Notes: generated by a model from the letters alone, not told the origin. A stretch of 64,000 bases of DNA from Trema orientale (GCA_002914845.1 JXTC01000040.1:1009981-1073980); one strand, 5' to 3'; counted from the first letter of the stretch, positions 1 to 11,747 are shown. Translations and numbers: made by a program.

Positions 1-444
1 GACTATGTCAAGCTTCTCTGCTCATTGAACTACACAGCAAAGCAAATGAAGATCATAACTAAATCGAATCCGGACTGCATTAACCCGTCTTCGGATCTCA
101 ATTACCCGTCTTTCATCGCTTACTTCACCGGCAATTTCGAGGGGGTGGAACCGGGTTTGAAAGTGGTGAGGGAGTTTAGGAGGACACTGACCAATGTTGG
201 GAAAGAGAGGTCGAGTTACAGAGCAGAGTTGACCGCCATGAGTGGCTTGAAGGTGACGGTGGAGCCGGCGAAGTTGGTCTTCCGGCGGAAGAATGAGAAG
301 CTGAGTTACAAGCTGAGTGTGGAGGGTCCGAGTTATTTGGAGGAGGAGGTGGTGCAAGGTTCTCTGAGCTGGGTGGAGAAGTCTGGTAAATACGTTGTGA
401 GGAGTCCAATAGTGGCCACAAATATAGACCCAATGACCACTTGA
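1..444 (+). CDS. Subtilisin-like serine protease (subtilase), C-terminal part only
   Basis: This is the last 147 codons of a plant subtilase; the frame is open from base 1, so the gene begins left of the window. Plant subtilases are secreted peptidases of the cell wall space that act in development and defence. The reading begins DYVKLLCSLNYTAKQ, the usual stretch after the catalytic Ser domain, and continues into the fibronectin-III-like C-terminal domain (SDLNYPSF, then RTLTNVG, then VEPAKLVF). The end RSPIVATNI is also typical for the family. The catalytic Asp, His and Ser are not in the window, so activity cannot be judged. No intron is seen in this part, which fits the many intron-poor plant subtilases. 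The gene is tail-to-tail with the phosphatase gene, 846 bp away. Family assignment is very sure; the subfamily is not assignable. Confidence 0.93.
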   Translation, partial: DYVKLLCSLNYTAKQMKIITKSNPDCINPSSDLNYPSFIAYFTGNFEGVEPGLKVVREFRRTLTNVGKERSSYRAELTAMSGLKVTVEPAKLVFRRKNEKLSYKLSVEGPSYLEEEVVQGSLSWVEKSGKYVVRSPIVATNIDPMTT

Positions 445-1290
445 AAATTATGGCTCTATGAGGTGAGTGATCAAAGTTAGTTGTCGTTTAGAAGTAGAGA
501 AGGGTAGAAAGGAGAGCCGGGGTTTTGGGAGGGTTTATGTACAATTGCTTGAATTCTCTGCTAATTAGAGAATCTCCAATGCAAACACAGCATGTCTAAG
601 GCCAAATTTTAGCATTTGTGCAAAATAAGTGTATCCAATCCTATGCTAATTTAGCATCAATTTTAGCACTATTTTTTGTGCCAAATATTTCATCAAGAGC
701 AGCATAGTGCTAAAATTTATATGTGCTGCAAACTTGCATTATTACTCTTTGTAGATGATGGTAGTTATATGGTACAACAATAATAGTTAATAGAAGTTAT
801 TCTTAGCATGAAGGGCAAAATCTATTTAAAAAATGTGCACTTAGAATGGTGACACTGTAACATGCTATATTTAACATTAGCCCATCCTTTTGCATAAATG
901 GTCTAAACATGTCTTTTAAACCCAAAAGAACTAAATAAATAATACATATGATTATCCACAAAAGAGCATAATATATGTTTTTTTGTACAACTCCTGTTGT
1001 CGCATAACAGAAGTCCTTGGCAGCAGGCCAATAACAAGGAACTACGTATGAGCTATTCACATTTAGAAGCACACAGCAACAGCTAGAGCCTGTAGTTAGC
1101 ACGCCAATTCTGCCCTAAAACATTAACAAAATAATCACTTATCTACATGCACATAGTATGTTTATGTTGAATCTTCTTTCCGCAAAAGAGGGTACATTGA
1201 CAAAAAATTTCCTAGATATCGTTAGCAGTGAACAATTATGTCTCTGATAAGGTTTGGCTGGTTCTTATGCGTTCACTCCTAGATTCAGGT
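445..1290. other. Convergent intergenic spacer
   Basis: This holds the 3' untranslated regions of the subtilase (+) and the phosphatase (-), which converge here. At about 595-735 the words TTTAGCA and TAGCAC recur several times and AATCTCCAATG occurs at about 569. That phrase is common at the ends of plant MITEs, but I could not find a matching second end. No gene is seen. Confidence 0.6.
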
Positions 1291-4200
1291 TCACCTCCTA
1301 CTTTTTGCCCTTCGTTTTCGTTTGGAACGCTTCCCAACCTCAGTTGACTCCTGGACTCCATTCTCGATCACCTAGTTTTGTAGAAAATGTTAACAACGTT
1401 GATATTTTGAATGAGATAAACATAAAGGAAACACTGAGCAACTCACTCTTGTTGAAACCATATGCTTCAGGGCAGCAATAAGCTCAAAGAGATACTCAAA
1501 GGCAGACTTGTGAGGTTCCTGCATTAAAAACCTTAAGATTTTAGACCATTAACAGAAAAGAAAGAAATCAAGAATGACCAAAAAAGTTCCATTACCAGCA
1601 GGTCTGAAGGCAGAGGGAGTCCTTCAATCACAGGGGCCCCAGGGGACCTTGGAACTTGGAGAAATTTGGTTCCACCTGCACCATCCACCAACAGAATACT
1701 CCAAGAAGGAGGATTAGAAATGCCCAAAGCCTCAAAGTCGACCCTAGAGCTTATCCAAGCTGGAAAATTAGTTTCAGATGAAGAGTCATAAGTTGTAGAC
1801 TGCGTGCATATAACAAAAGCAAATAGAATTCCATTAGTGCAATACTGCAATCTTGTTGAACGAGCTGTACGTATTACTCAAAAGTTCTTAAAAGAAATTA
1901 TAAGTGGAATTAAAACAAAACAAATCTCCAGGGCACCATCAGCCTACTACATTCCCATACTTGACGCTCCCATAACATTATCAAGATAGAAGACATAAAT
2001 TCAGGGAAATCAAGATAAACCTTAAAATAAAAAGGAAAAATAAAACTAGGGATTCTTTTGTAATTAACTCAAAAAAATAATGTGGACACTTTCTTGAAGC
2101 TACCAACTTACAATCAATGTCAACTCTTCTTCACTGGCATAATTCACATCTTCAACATCAGCAACAACGTAAGGATCTATCTGTACAGAAAATTCCTTCA
2201 AGTTAATGGATGCAACAGGACTGTAATATATTTAACCAGGGAACTACTCATAGAATCTTATCACCCATTCCCTAGTTAAATGCATTAGCATGCAGTATAA
2301 ACACATGGAAAGGGCCCAAAATCAAAATCAAGCCTCTCAAGGGCCACAGACTTCCTTGTCTCTGTTTATACTTCACCATGACATTTTTTCGCCTACTCAA
2401 CTTTTCTTCCCTCACAAAACAAATATATGTTTTTGGACAAGATCCATACCTTTGGTCTTTCTTTGGCCTTGAACGAATGGAAAGACGGGCTTTCAAAATT
2501 TGGAGGCTTCAGAACAGCATATGCTCCATCATTCTTATAGTTTATTTCACCAAACTGTCAATTTTGAAACAAATGGTGAAGATAAAATAAAAACTTCTAA
2601 AACCTTATTAGCATTTTCAGCTTTTATTTTTTATCTTTTCATAATTGTCAGAGATATAAGATTCAAAAATTATATTGTAGTGCTACAACTGGGTTAAGAT
2701 TTATCTTTTCAACAGTAAAAGAGCCATTGATTACTACACAGAATTTGAACTTTTCTGTTCCACTAGAAGCAAAAGATTTATAAACTATAACTTGTACTTC
2801 CAATAACTTAGATGATATAATCTTTCTGGTTTTACCATTGGAATTTAAATATATATATATATAACCTATAAATTTAATCTAAATATGGCAATGAAATGTG
2901 TCACAAAAATGTTGGGCAATATGTGTCAATCACTCGGCAATAAAGAATTATTTAGCATTTGACTAAATGTGTTTACACATTATTAATGTGTGTGTGTGTG
3001 TGTGTGTGTGCGTATACACACACAATTTTGTAAAGCAAAACCAAGTCAAGTGTAGAATTAAAGAGACTTAAAAATGCAGGCAAGACAAAGAACCAAAACC
3101 TGTGGATAATTGGGAGCACTAAATAAAGTGTACAGTTTCCCTGATTCTTCAACATGATCCATGCTGTAACCACTCAGCATATCCTCAAAATCATCTTGCC
3201 CATCCCTAGCATCAGGACCTTCATGTGACCTAATGATCAACTGTTTAGCAACAAAAACAGAGTAATCAATCTTCGCATCATGATTCTTTAAGCTAAAACA
3301 AGTACACTATTTACAAGATAAGCAATAGTAGAGAACTAAAATAAAACATTTGAATGCAAAAGCAGAATCCTTCTCATAACTGGCAAATAATATCAATAAA
3401 GTAATTTTCACTTGCTTATATATATTTGCAATATCAAAATATGAAGGCTCATGTGTCAATTCTAGCTTATTCTCAAACAAATTTAAACAAAAGAACCCAG
3501 AAAATTAAGGGCTGTATTACTAAATTTACCTTTAAATTGGATTGTTTTAGAAAAGCCTCGGTGCAATCAGGACCCCATGACAGACCCATTCCTCTATCCG
3601 CATTTTCAACTAGACCACCTTTCGTTGATGGATCTGACCATAGAATATCAGTCAATACACTTGGATCTTCATCTGGAACGTCTATAAGAAATCTATTCAC
3701 TTTAGACAATTCTTCTAAAGAACCTAACTCCAGCTTCTGTGGCTTGTTTCTCTTAGACCTTCGCAAAGGGCGCCCAACACGCATGCTTCGGAAAAGGCCC
3801 CCATGACTAGTGTATACGCAGCTTGATATAACTGAGGCCAAAGGAAGTTTTTTGAAGCACTCCAAGCATTTATTGTAGACCACTTCACCTTGATCACCAA
3901 ATTTGGTAATGACCTCTTGTTCAAAACCATATATTGACGTGCAAAATCCAGTTTCATGATTTCCACGAAGTAGATAAACTCTCTTAGGCATCAAAACCTG
4001 AAAGACAATGTGAAACAATTCAGGAAAAGAAGAGAAGAACACTTGCTTTATTCTCAAAGCATAAAGTAATTGAAACAATTCGAGTGAAATACAAATTGCA
4101 GAATAAGTAAAACAAAATAAGCCAATCGCATTATATAAAGACTACATGCTTAATATATTATAGCTTAATAAGGAAATAAATATCCATATAAACCAACATA

Positions 4201-5813
4201 AATGAACAACTTGACAAACCAACAAAATTATCACTACCTTTGTCTTACCTTCCAAGCCAACAAGACCATAAACACTTCCAAGCCCCACGCCCCTCTATCT
4301 ACATAATCTCCATTGAAAACATAAAATTGGTTCTCAGAGGGCAACCCAGCAAGGTCAAAAAGATTGAGTAAATCATGGAATTGTCCATGAATGTCACCCA
4401 CTACAACTACTCTTGAATCCTCTTCATGGCAGTTAACTTCCACACAATTTGGTTCCTTCGACAGGATACTAGAAGCAGCATTGAATAACTTATCCACCAC
4501 GGAAATTGGCACAAGAGACCTGAAATTTGACGGTGGATCCTTCTTTGAAGACTGCTCAAGTGTAGCCATCAAATTCTTTACCCATTCTAAGGTTATCTTC
4601 TCATCTGGGGGCCATATAACAGAGAGCTGGTGGGGTGACCGTGATGTTGATTTTCTCTCCTCATTCTGACCATCTTCATTTCTTAGTTCAGATGATCCAT
4701 TCAAGGTTTCTTGCATCTCAAACTGACCCTCCTCGGTTCTTAACTCATCTTCAACAACCAATTCAACATCTTCAAACATCAACCCTTCTGGTTGTTCATT
4801 CTGGACCTCATTGCAAGCAGCTGTTACTCTATCAGCAAGTATTACACTTTGTTCCCCTTCAACCTGGATATCCCCATTGCCCGACCTTGGTGGCCCATCC
4901 AAGAAGTTGTTCTGCTCCTCATCCTGAGCATCTTTATTTACTATATCAGCTTCCCCTCCAACCTGGAGATCCCCATTGCCCAAGTTTGATGGTCCATCCA
5001 TGATGTTGTTCTGCTCCTCATCCTGACCATGTTCATTTCTCACCTCAGCTTCCACTTCCACTTCTTCATTTGTAAATAACCTCCTTTGGATCTCACCAAT
5101 ATCTATGTCCTTTTTGCTTGATGTCATGGTCCTACTCGCCTTACTAGCCACACTCTTTGCATCAACCTGTAATGTTTAAAATAGAAAACAAAAACTCAAC
5201 TCAGTAGGGCAAAAAAAATGCTCAAATAAGATTCTGGCTTATGATTTAACAAATCATAATGCCAAGGAGTTGAGACCTTAGCTCGTGTACTAACAATGGA
5301 AGATACAATCTCCTTCATCCGTGACACTGATTGTGAATCCGGGTCATCTATACCTTCAGAATTTATCCTACTCAAAATCTTACTGACAGCCTTGCATGAA
5401 CCCACCTGCTCAAATATTAAAACAATAAGCCAAACAAGGCAATCCCAACCAAAAATTCACAAAAGCAAAAATATTACTTTCAGAAAGAAACCCCACATAC
5501 CATCTTCTCAATATTAGAGGATAATGCTTTTTTAACATCACTTGATGTCACCTGTGAAAAATTTAAATTGGTAATGGAATCAACAATTGTAATCCATGAG
5601 ATGAAAAAAGATAAAGACTTTCATAATGCTTTATAATCCCTTTTCTCTCAAACCAACCTTTTCAATATTGTTACGAACAATTCCACGTGCTATTTCCTTG
5701 ATCATCATAAGAGAATAGACTTGTTGATCATCTAAATTTACAAGAGACATCGCGTTTATGTGGTCCACAATCTTCTTTGATTCATTTATCATTCTCTCTT
5801 TCTGACGCTCCAT
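1291..5813 (-). CDS. PP7L: PP7-like Ser/Thr protein phosphatase with long N- and C-terminal extensions
   Basis: Coding exons, in transcript order: 5813-5658, 5551-5501, 5405-5277, 5166-4249, 3997-3530, 3240-3100, 2554-2450, 2180-2112, 1799-1596, 1518-1447, 1371-1291. Each length is a multiple of three, so all ten introns are phase 0. The product is 797 aa. The PPP catalytic core has GDIHGQ (about residue 370), GDYVDRG (about 400), GNHE (about 433), [16 protein letters not shown] and SAPNYPQ, so the metal-binding and phosphate-binding motifs look complete. The wording [12 protein letters not shown] and AWKVLMPKR places it in the plant PP7/PP7L group, nuclear phosphatases linked to light signalling and chloroplast development. 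About 245 residues precede the PP7-like part and include a 33-residue acidic repeat at about 160-225. The tail is basic ([13 protein letters not shown]). I chose the ATG at 5813 because a splice acceptor lies directly before it. The 2180-2112 exon has an alternative acceptor a few codons upstream. Confidence 0.88.
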
Positions 5814-5851
5814 CTCTATATCCAAATAATAGTTTAACCCCATAAACATTC

Positions 5852-5886
<35 letters not shown>

Positions 5887-6200
5887 ATCGCACCCTATAC
5901 CAAAAAAACAACAACAACAAAAGCACACACACGTACACCTACGTTTGAAAGGGGGTAAAGGGTTCGAAAGCAGCGACCACTAACCTTGAGCTAGCATAGT
6001 AATTTTGCGAAATTGGGTCTTCGATTTGGTTTTTGGAGCGATAAATTGAATTGGGTTTGAGTCTCAGAGCTCCATTTTCGTTTTTCTGGCTTGGTCTTGG
6101 TGGTTTTGCAGATACAAAACGACTACAAACCCTAGATCGTTTTGAATTTTGATAAGATCTTCCGTGGGAAAACTGTGTGACTAAAACGGCGACGTTCAAA
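5814..6200 (-). promoter_or_regulatory. PP7L 5' leader with a probable leader intron and a tiny uORF
   Basis: On the minus strand a good donor (CTCAAG then GTTAGT, exon edge at 5985) and the acceptor before the start codon (TATAG then AGATG, exon edge about 5815) suggest an intron in the 5' untranslated region. The leader exon upstream (about 5985-6200) is GC-richer than its surroundings. It contains the uORF ATG GAG CTC TGA at 6075-6064, encoding only Met-Glu-Leu. A (TA)n and (CA)n tract lies inside the proposed intron at about 5850-5890. Transcription start and intron use are inferred, not shown. Confidence 0.5.
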
Positions 6201-6395
6201 ACCAGAAGCGCGCCATCACTTTTTTCTTTCTTTTCTTTTCTTCTTTTTTATTTTAATTTTTAATTCTTTTTTATATTTTAGTTTGAGAAAAAGCGCGCCA
6301 CTAGGTCTACACATGCGCCAAACTCAGACTCAGACGACGTATTAATTTTTGAAAATCAAATGAATTTTTTTTTATTAAGAGAATTTAGGATATAG

Positions 6396-7502
6396 ATGCT
6401 CTATACTAGACCTAATCTCACGCCTATGCTCTGCTTAAAAATTCTTTGTAATATATGTTTTTTTAACCAAAAGTACCCTAAAAATTATAAAGCACCTTGA
6501 CCTTGTAATCTGTCTCCATCGATCGATCGCATGAAACTTTTTCCCTCCATTTATCCCTATCTATTTTTCGCATACGAACATAGAACCAGAGCTCACCATG
6601 AACCAGAGCTTTGTGAAGCATTCTTCTCTTTAAAGCTCACTCTCTTCGACAAACTTAAAGAAGATGTTTTCACAGGTTTTAACGATACAAAATCTCGTCT
6701 TCATCAATGATCTTGACAAAGATCTCTATAACTTTCGATATGCTGGGATTTTGATGAGTGATTTCAACAGGTCTCAGCGAATATTCGATTAGTTTTTGAT
6801 GAGAATTTTGATGGGCTCGACGGCGAGTATTTCGACAAGTTTCGATGGCTAGGATTTTGACTGGTTTTGATGGCTTTTGGTACATAGGAATTTCGATGAC
6901 TAGATTTTCGATAATTTTAATGGCTTTCGATACATAGAAATTTTGACGACTAGATTTTTTATAGGTTTCGATGACTATCAATACATAGGATTTCAATGAC
7001 TAGAATTTTGATGGGTTTTAGTGATTTTCAATTTTGATAAGCATTTAAACTTCTTTCTTTTATAGTGTTTCACCATCATCAAGTATAAGACCGATACCAT
7101 CACTGCAAAACCTAAATAAACTAGTTTGAAAATGAACTCTATAAAGAAATCTGGGTTCACCAAAGTGAGGGTGATCTTTTGTACATCGAAAGAAACACAT
7201 ATCTTATCTATTATCTATGTTGTTAAACGAACCCAGATAACCTAGTTTTGCAAATGAACTCAACATATAATTGACTGAGCTATTATTTAGCAGAGTGGTA
7301 GAGATAAAGTATTTGACTGAGTAATTATTTAGCAGAGTGGTAGAGATAAAGCATATCACATATAAAATAGAGCATAGTCTCCCAAAAAATTAATAATGGA
7401 CCATTGTTGTTTTATGGGTATTTTTGTCTACAAATTATCCTAATGCATTGATTTTTTGAGTTTTATCAAGTGGAGCATCATATTAGGTCCTCTTTTGAGC
7501 AT
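6396..7502. mobile_element. Degenerate inverted-repeat DNA element (MULE-like), about 1.1 kb
   Basis: The two ends are imperfect inverted copies over about 100 bp. The left end reads ATGCTC, then GACCTAAT, then ATGCTC, then CAAAAGTACCC; the right end, read in reverse complement, gives ATGCTC, GGACCTAAT, ATGCTC and CAAAAATACCC in the same order. Long terminal inverted repeats suggest a non-autonomous Mutator-like element, but I could not find a clean target duplication. The inside has no transposase and holds a 50-bp minisatellite (listed separately). Confidence 0.5.
6840..7038 (+). repeat. Minisatellite, about 4 copies of a 50-bp unit
   Basis: A unit of the form TTTCGATGACTAG, then about 20 bases, then TTCGATACATAG repeats near 6840, 6890, 6940 and 6989 with drift between copies. 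It is AT-rich, with recurring GAT and CGA words. It lies inside the inverted-repeat element at 6396-7502. An open frame on the minus strand crosses it, but that is a by-product of the repeat. Confidence 0.65.
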
Positions 7503-7557
7503 ATTTAATAACATTTCTCATTATTAATCTATCTATATATCTATATTTATCTATCTA

Positions 7558-8049
7558 TCTATATATATATTAAGCCTGAAGCAGAGAGACAGTAAAAAAA
7601 AAATGTGATAGTTTCTTTGATAAGTATTCTATTTTTAAAATTTTTAGAAAATTCCTAATTTAACTCTTATTTTTTTATGATATGATTGGTCCTATTATTA
7701 ATTTTTCATGCTATGATTGGTTGTCATATATACATGTATTATATAATATTATATTTAATTTAATATTAATGATATCTTATATTAAATTTAGTTCATCGAA
7801 CAAATAGTTGTACTATATTCGTCTCATCGAAATAAATATAGAAATAAATACATTCTTTAATATTTTATATAATATTATGTTTAATTTAATATGAATGAAA
7901 TCTTATATTAAATATAGTTCATTGAATAAATTGTTGTGCTACATTCATCTCATCAAAATAAATACAGAGATAAATACATTGAACCTAATTATAGGCTTAA
8001 TGTATGCAATATTAATACCAACTCGCACAAAGTGCACTATAACAACTAG
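7558..8049 (+). mobile_element. Short non-autonomous Helitron-like element
   Basis: The left end is TC in a TCTATCTATC/TATATA tract followed by TTAAGCCTGAAG and AGAGAGAC, which resembles the 5' ends of AT-rich plant Helitrons. The right end carries a small hairpin (GCAC-AAA-GTGC, 8025-8035) followed after about 11 bases by CTAG and then a host T, as Helitron 3' ends do. There are no terminal inverted repeats and no target duplication. The exact left base is uncertain (7528 to 7558) because TC recurs in the tract. No Rep/helicase is encoded, so it depends on proteins from elsewhere. Confidence 0.6.
7743..7980 (+). repeat. Tandem duplication of about 126 bp inside the Helitron-like element
   Basis: Two diverged copies (about 7743-7855 and 7869-7980) share the order TTATATTTAATTTAATAT, TCTTATATTAAAT, AGTTCAT.GAA, and ATAAATACATT. 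The duplication makes up about half of the element's interior. Confidence 0.65.
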
Positions 8050-8050
8050 T

Positions 8051-11000
8051 TAATAAGGTAAAGTCGTGCTTAAAATAAAAGATAATAATAATATAATAAT
8101 AATAAATAGTTACACGTATTAGAATATTATAATTTATAACTCGTATTAAAAATATTGTGATGTATTATTTGTAAATGACAACAGACTTTAAAGATTAAAG
8201 TTAACATGTGATTCTCCATACGATGGTGAGCAAATATTATAATCCTTAGGAATGACATGTATAAGCGAAAAAATGAAAAATCCTTTTAATCCAAACCGAA
8301 AAAATTGAAAACTGATAAACGACATAAATTTGCAAAGTTTCTTTTCAAGTCCAAATTGATTGATAAAAAAGAAAAAAAATTAAATCTTCCGAAGTTAGCT
8401 TTTCAATTTTAATTTTTTTGAATAGTTTTTACTATTACTTATTTGTTTAAAATGTTGAAAAGTAGTAGCTCATTGGCACCACGGCTGGCAATTTGTGAGA
8501 TAACATGACAACATGACTTGAAATTCGCACAGAGTTAGAGGATTTGTATTTGCCTTAAAAGGGTTCAGGTCAAAATTGGGTTGAATCTGCGAACATATTT
8601 ATTAAACCGGTCAGGTTTAGGTTGACTCACTAACTCAAAACTGACCTGCAATAGCTTGTTTATTAAACATGTTAATTTCGGATCAACTTGTTTATGACCC
8701 ATATAATATCTATTTATAAATTATAATACTTTTATTATGTATGTTTAGACTTTTTGTATTTTTAAGACTTTGTTATACATATATATTGAGATTTTATATG
8801 GTTTTGATTTTTTTCTTGGTAAATATTTGTGCCTTAAGATCATAAAACATGTATAAATTGATTGTTAAATGTGTTAAAAAAAAGTATATTTTAGCTAATT
8901 TAGATTAAACGGGTTAACGGATCGTGTTGGATTGTGCTAACTTAACCCGAATATGATCTATTTGAATAAACGAGTTACACTGATCATGTCGGGTAAACTA
9001 ATTTATATATGGTGAAGATTCGATATAGAATTTTTGATACTATTATTAAACAGGTCGGGTTTAGGTTGAGGTATATATTGTTATACATAGATATTAACAT
9101 TATACAAATACAACCCATAGACACAAATTGTCACCCTTAGCACCAACCAATGCATGTGGTTATCCATAATGTTCTAGCTTGCATAGGAATGTTAATTTCA
9201 TCATGTGAGCTGTGATCGCGAGCATCCACATCAAATGGGGTGATTTTCACTATTCTAAAACTGAGTGTGAGATATAGTAGTGATTTCTTGTTTAAGGTGG
9301 AGCAGGATGGACTTGGGACTTAATGCCCCGCATTATATGTAAATTACAATTTTTTATAATATATTATTTTCTACATAGTAATTTTAGATGACTATGCTTG
9401 AAAAAAAAAACACTAATAATACACATATATGTATGGTTAAAAAAATTGATTTTTCAACTCACTTTCATTTTCAATTCATCTAACAATGTAAATGCATGTA
9501 TGTGACTTGATGTTTTAATGGATTAGCTCAACATTAATTTCTCTTTTATTTATCTAGAGTTTTAAGGGATTTGGGACACTTTGATAATTTTTAATAAATT
9601 TAATATGATTTTTATAAATTCTGATACCGACGATGAACTTATTACCCATTTAAGATTTCATAAAAATTGCCCGCAACTAAATAAACGATGAACTTGGGTA
9701 GAGATAGTATATGAAAATAGTGGCCAGGAACACAGTCCAGGAGCAAGTTTTGAAGGCAATAGTTTACTGGTGGTCTTTGTTATCTTCTTCTCTTAAAGAA
9801 TTATGGTAACCCATAAATTTTGTTGCTGTTGTGCTTGTGATCCACTTTTCATCTCCTTTCTTTGAGGAGCTTAAAATTGTAATCCTTATGCTTGCGCCGT
9901 AATTAAAGCTCTTTTACTTCCACTAATAATATTCTTTTAAAGAGTCCTTTTTTATCAATAATAATAATAATAATAATAAGAATGAGTACGACACGATTGG
10001 TAGATAAAAAAGCATGTCCCACTCTGTCCTGTTTACATCCCTAAGACCACAATATATGCATGTCGGATTTAATGAGATGGGATAAGCTGAGTATTTTTCT
10101 TACTTATATTAGTCTATGCTTATTGACATAACAAGTCGGATAACCCACATTTGCATCTCTAGAGATATTCAAACTTAAGCCCCACATTAAGGGAATAAAT
10201 ATGGTTACCATTTACGAACATGCTACTATCAACCAAGCCAGCTAAGGATAAGCCCCCCAATTTTTTTTTTAAAAATTATAAAAAAGCCAATGTATTCACT
10301 AAAATTTAGAATATGTGTCGTCGCTTAGATTCTTTTATATTATAAAAGAGTAAATATTTTTACAAAATTGGCATATAGCCAAAAAAAGGTAATTTGAGAT
10401 TTAACTTGCCCAGACAAATAATTTAAACTTCATCTTTTTGCTAACATTTGAATTAGGATTTTATTTTTTTATCTCTCTTATATTTACATAGTGATTTTTT
10501 AGACAATAATTAAAATTATTGAAATTTATCTAATCTTTAAACATTACATTAGGACTTGTTTTGTTTGTATCAAATACCACACACCTAATAATTAAAACAA
10601 TTTAAATTTGTCTTATCTCTAAAGGGAATGACAATGGAGCAAATCGGTTCGGAATGGGAATGATTTTTTAATTATCATCCCTATCCATAAAGTTAAATAT
10701 AATATCATGTCTGCCCCATTAACTATTCTTGTATATGTCAAGATTGTGTAGATATTAATCAATGAATAATGGGAAAACCCATTATTACACTGTTAATGAC
10801 AAAATAAAATAAAAATACTAATAAATATAATTATTTTTTCATAAAATTGACATAACAACACACACAATAATATATTAAATGGTTTTTAAACTCTAAATTC
10901 AAATATGGAAATGTATATAGTCTCTAAAGTCATTGATAGGCTATATATTATATAGCCTCAAAATTCATTAGTCCACGTATCCAAAGAGGTTAAAAGGAAT

Positions 11001-11334
11001 AAGTGGTTTTAGCAGGAATTTAATATGCAAGGAAGTTAATATGCCAGCTTGAGCTTCTAGCTGACCAATAAATATACGGCTCAAATTTTGAGTTGGCCGT
11101 ATTTTGGGAAGCTGAAGTAGATATTCAATTTGAATAAGATTCTAATTTATTTTGATCAGATCAATATATCTATTATTCAATTATATTTATCCTATTTTGA
11201 ATAGTAAGATCAGATAAGTATATCGAGTATTATTTTATTTAATAGCTTAATATTATAGGATGATTGTGGAGAATCCTAGTGGGAGATAAACATCTTTCCT
11301 ATAAATATATGTAGATTATCATTACTTGACATAT
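8051..11334. other. AT-rich intergenic region without a recognisable gene
   Basis: No frame of useful length with gene-like content is present on either strand. At about 8560-9070 words such as GGGTT, AACCCGA and TTTATTAAAC recur in both orientations (for example near 8595 and 8940-9060), which suggests an old repeat whose ends I cannot fix. A short (AAT)n tract lies at about 9955-9980. The rest is poly-A/T-rich DNA. Confidence 0.6.
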
Positions 11335-11556
11335 GGATAATGTTATGTATCCCAATCAGTTTACTAAAATTTTGGTACCAATACACATGGCAAGTGAGTT
11401 GTCACCATTCAATTGGTATATTGAAACTTACCACAAATAAATTAAAAATCATTTACCAATTGAATAGTGACAACTCACTTATCAGATGTGTTAGTATTAA
11501 AAATTTGGTAAACTATTTGAGATTAGTAAACTATTGGAGATACATAGCATTATCCT
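11335..11556. mobile_element. Fold-back MITE 1 (222 bp), 9-bp target duplication
   Basis: Nearly the whole element is an inverted repeat. The left arm has GGATAATG, AGTTTACTAA, AAGTGAGTTGTCAC and ATTCAATTGGTA; the right arm read in reverse gives the same blocks. It is flanked by TTGACATAT on the left (11326-11334) and TTAACATAT on the right (11557-11565), a 9-bp target duplication with one mismatch. Nine bases is the Mutator-superfamily size. It encodes nothing. Confidence 0.8.
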
Positions 11557-11565
11557 TTAACATAT

Positions 11566-11738
11566 GAGCAATGCTATAGGGCACCAGTGGTGCCCAGTAC
11601 CACAATGATATGTCTGTCTATTACTGGATGATTTAATTAATAAACTAGGTCCCACATGGACCTCACTTGAATTATAATTATGATTAACCAGTGACAGATT
11701 GACGCATCATTGTGGAGTGGTGCCCCATAACATTATTC
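11566..11738. mobile_element. MITE 2 (173 bp) inserted directly beside MITE 1
   Basis: The terminal inverted repeats pair GAGCAATGCTATAGGGCACC on the left with GAATAATGTTATGGGGCACC from the right end. They are flanked by perfect 9-bp copies of TTAACATAT (11557-11565 and 11739-11747). The left copy is also the right target duplication of MITE 1, so the two elements share one target word. Sequence and ends differ from MITE 1, so this is a different family. Confidence 0.83.
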
Positions 11739-11747
11739 TTAACATAT

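Noticed and set aside
560-745. Possible MITE with AATCTCCAATG and repeated TTTAGCA words
   Set aside because: No second terminal repeat and no target duplication could be found.
803-1102. 99-codon frame on the minus strand
   Set aside because: No family features; it lies downstream of the phosphatase stop in untranslated or spacer DNA.
5939-6199. 86-codon frame on the minus strand upstream of the phosphatase
   Set aside because: It lies in the proposed 5' leader and does not join in frame to the first coding exon through the visible donor and acceptor with a better start than 5813.
8560-9070. Possible old repeat with GGGTT and AACCC words in both orientations
   Set aside because: The ends could not be fixed and the pairing is weak, so it is only mentioned in the regional description.
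11340-11567. 75-codon frame
   Set aside because: It lies within the fold-back MITE and arises from its inverted repeat.
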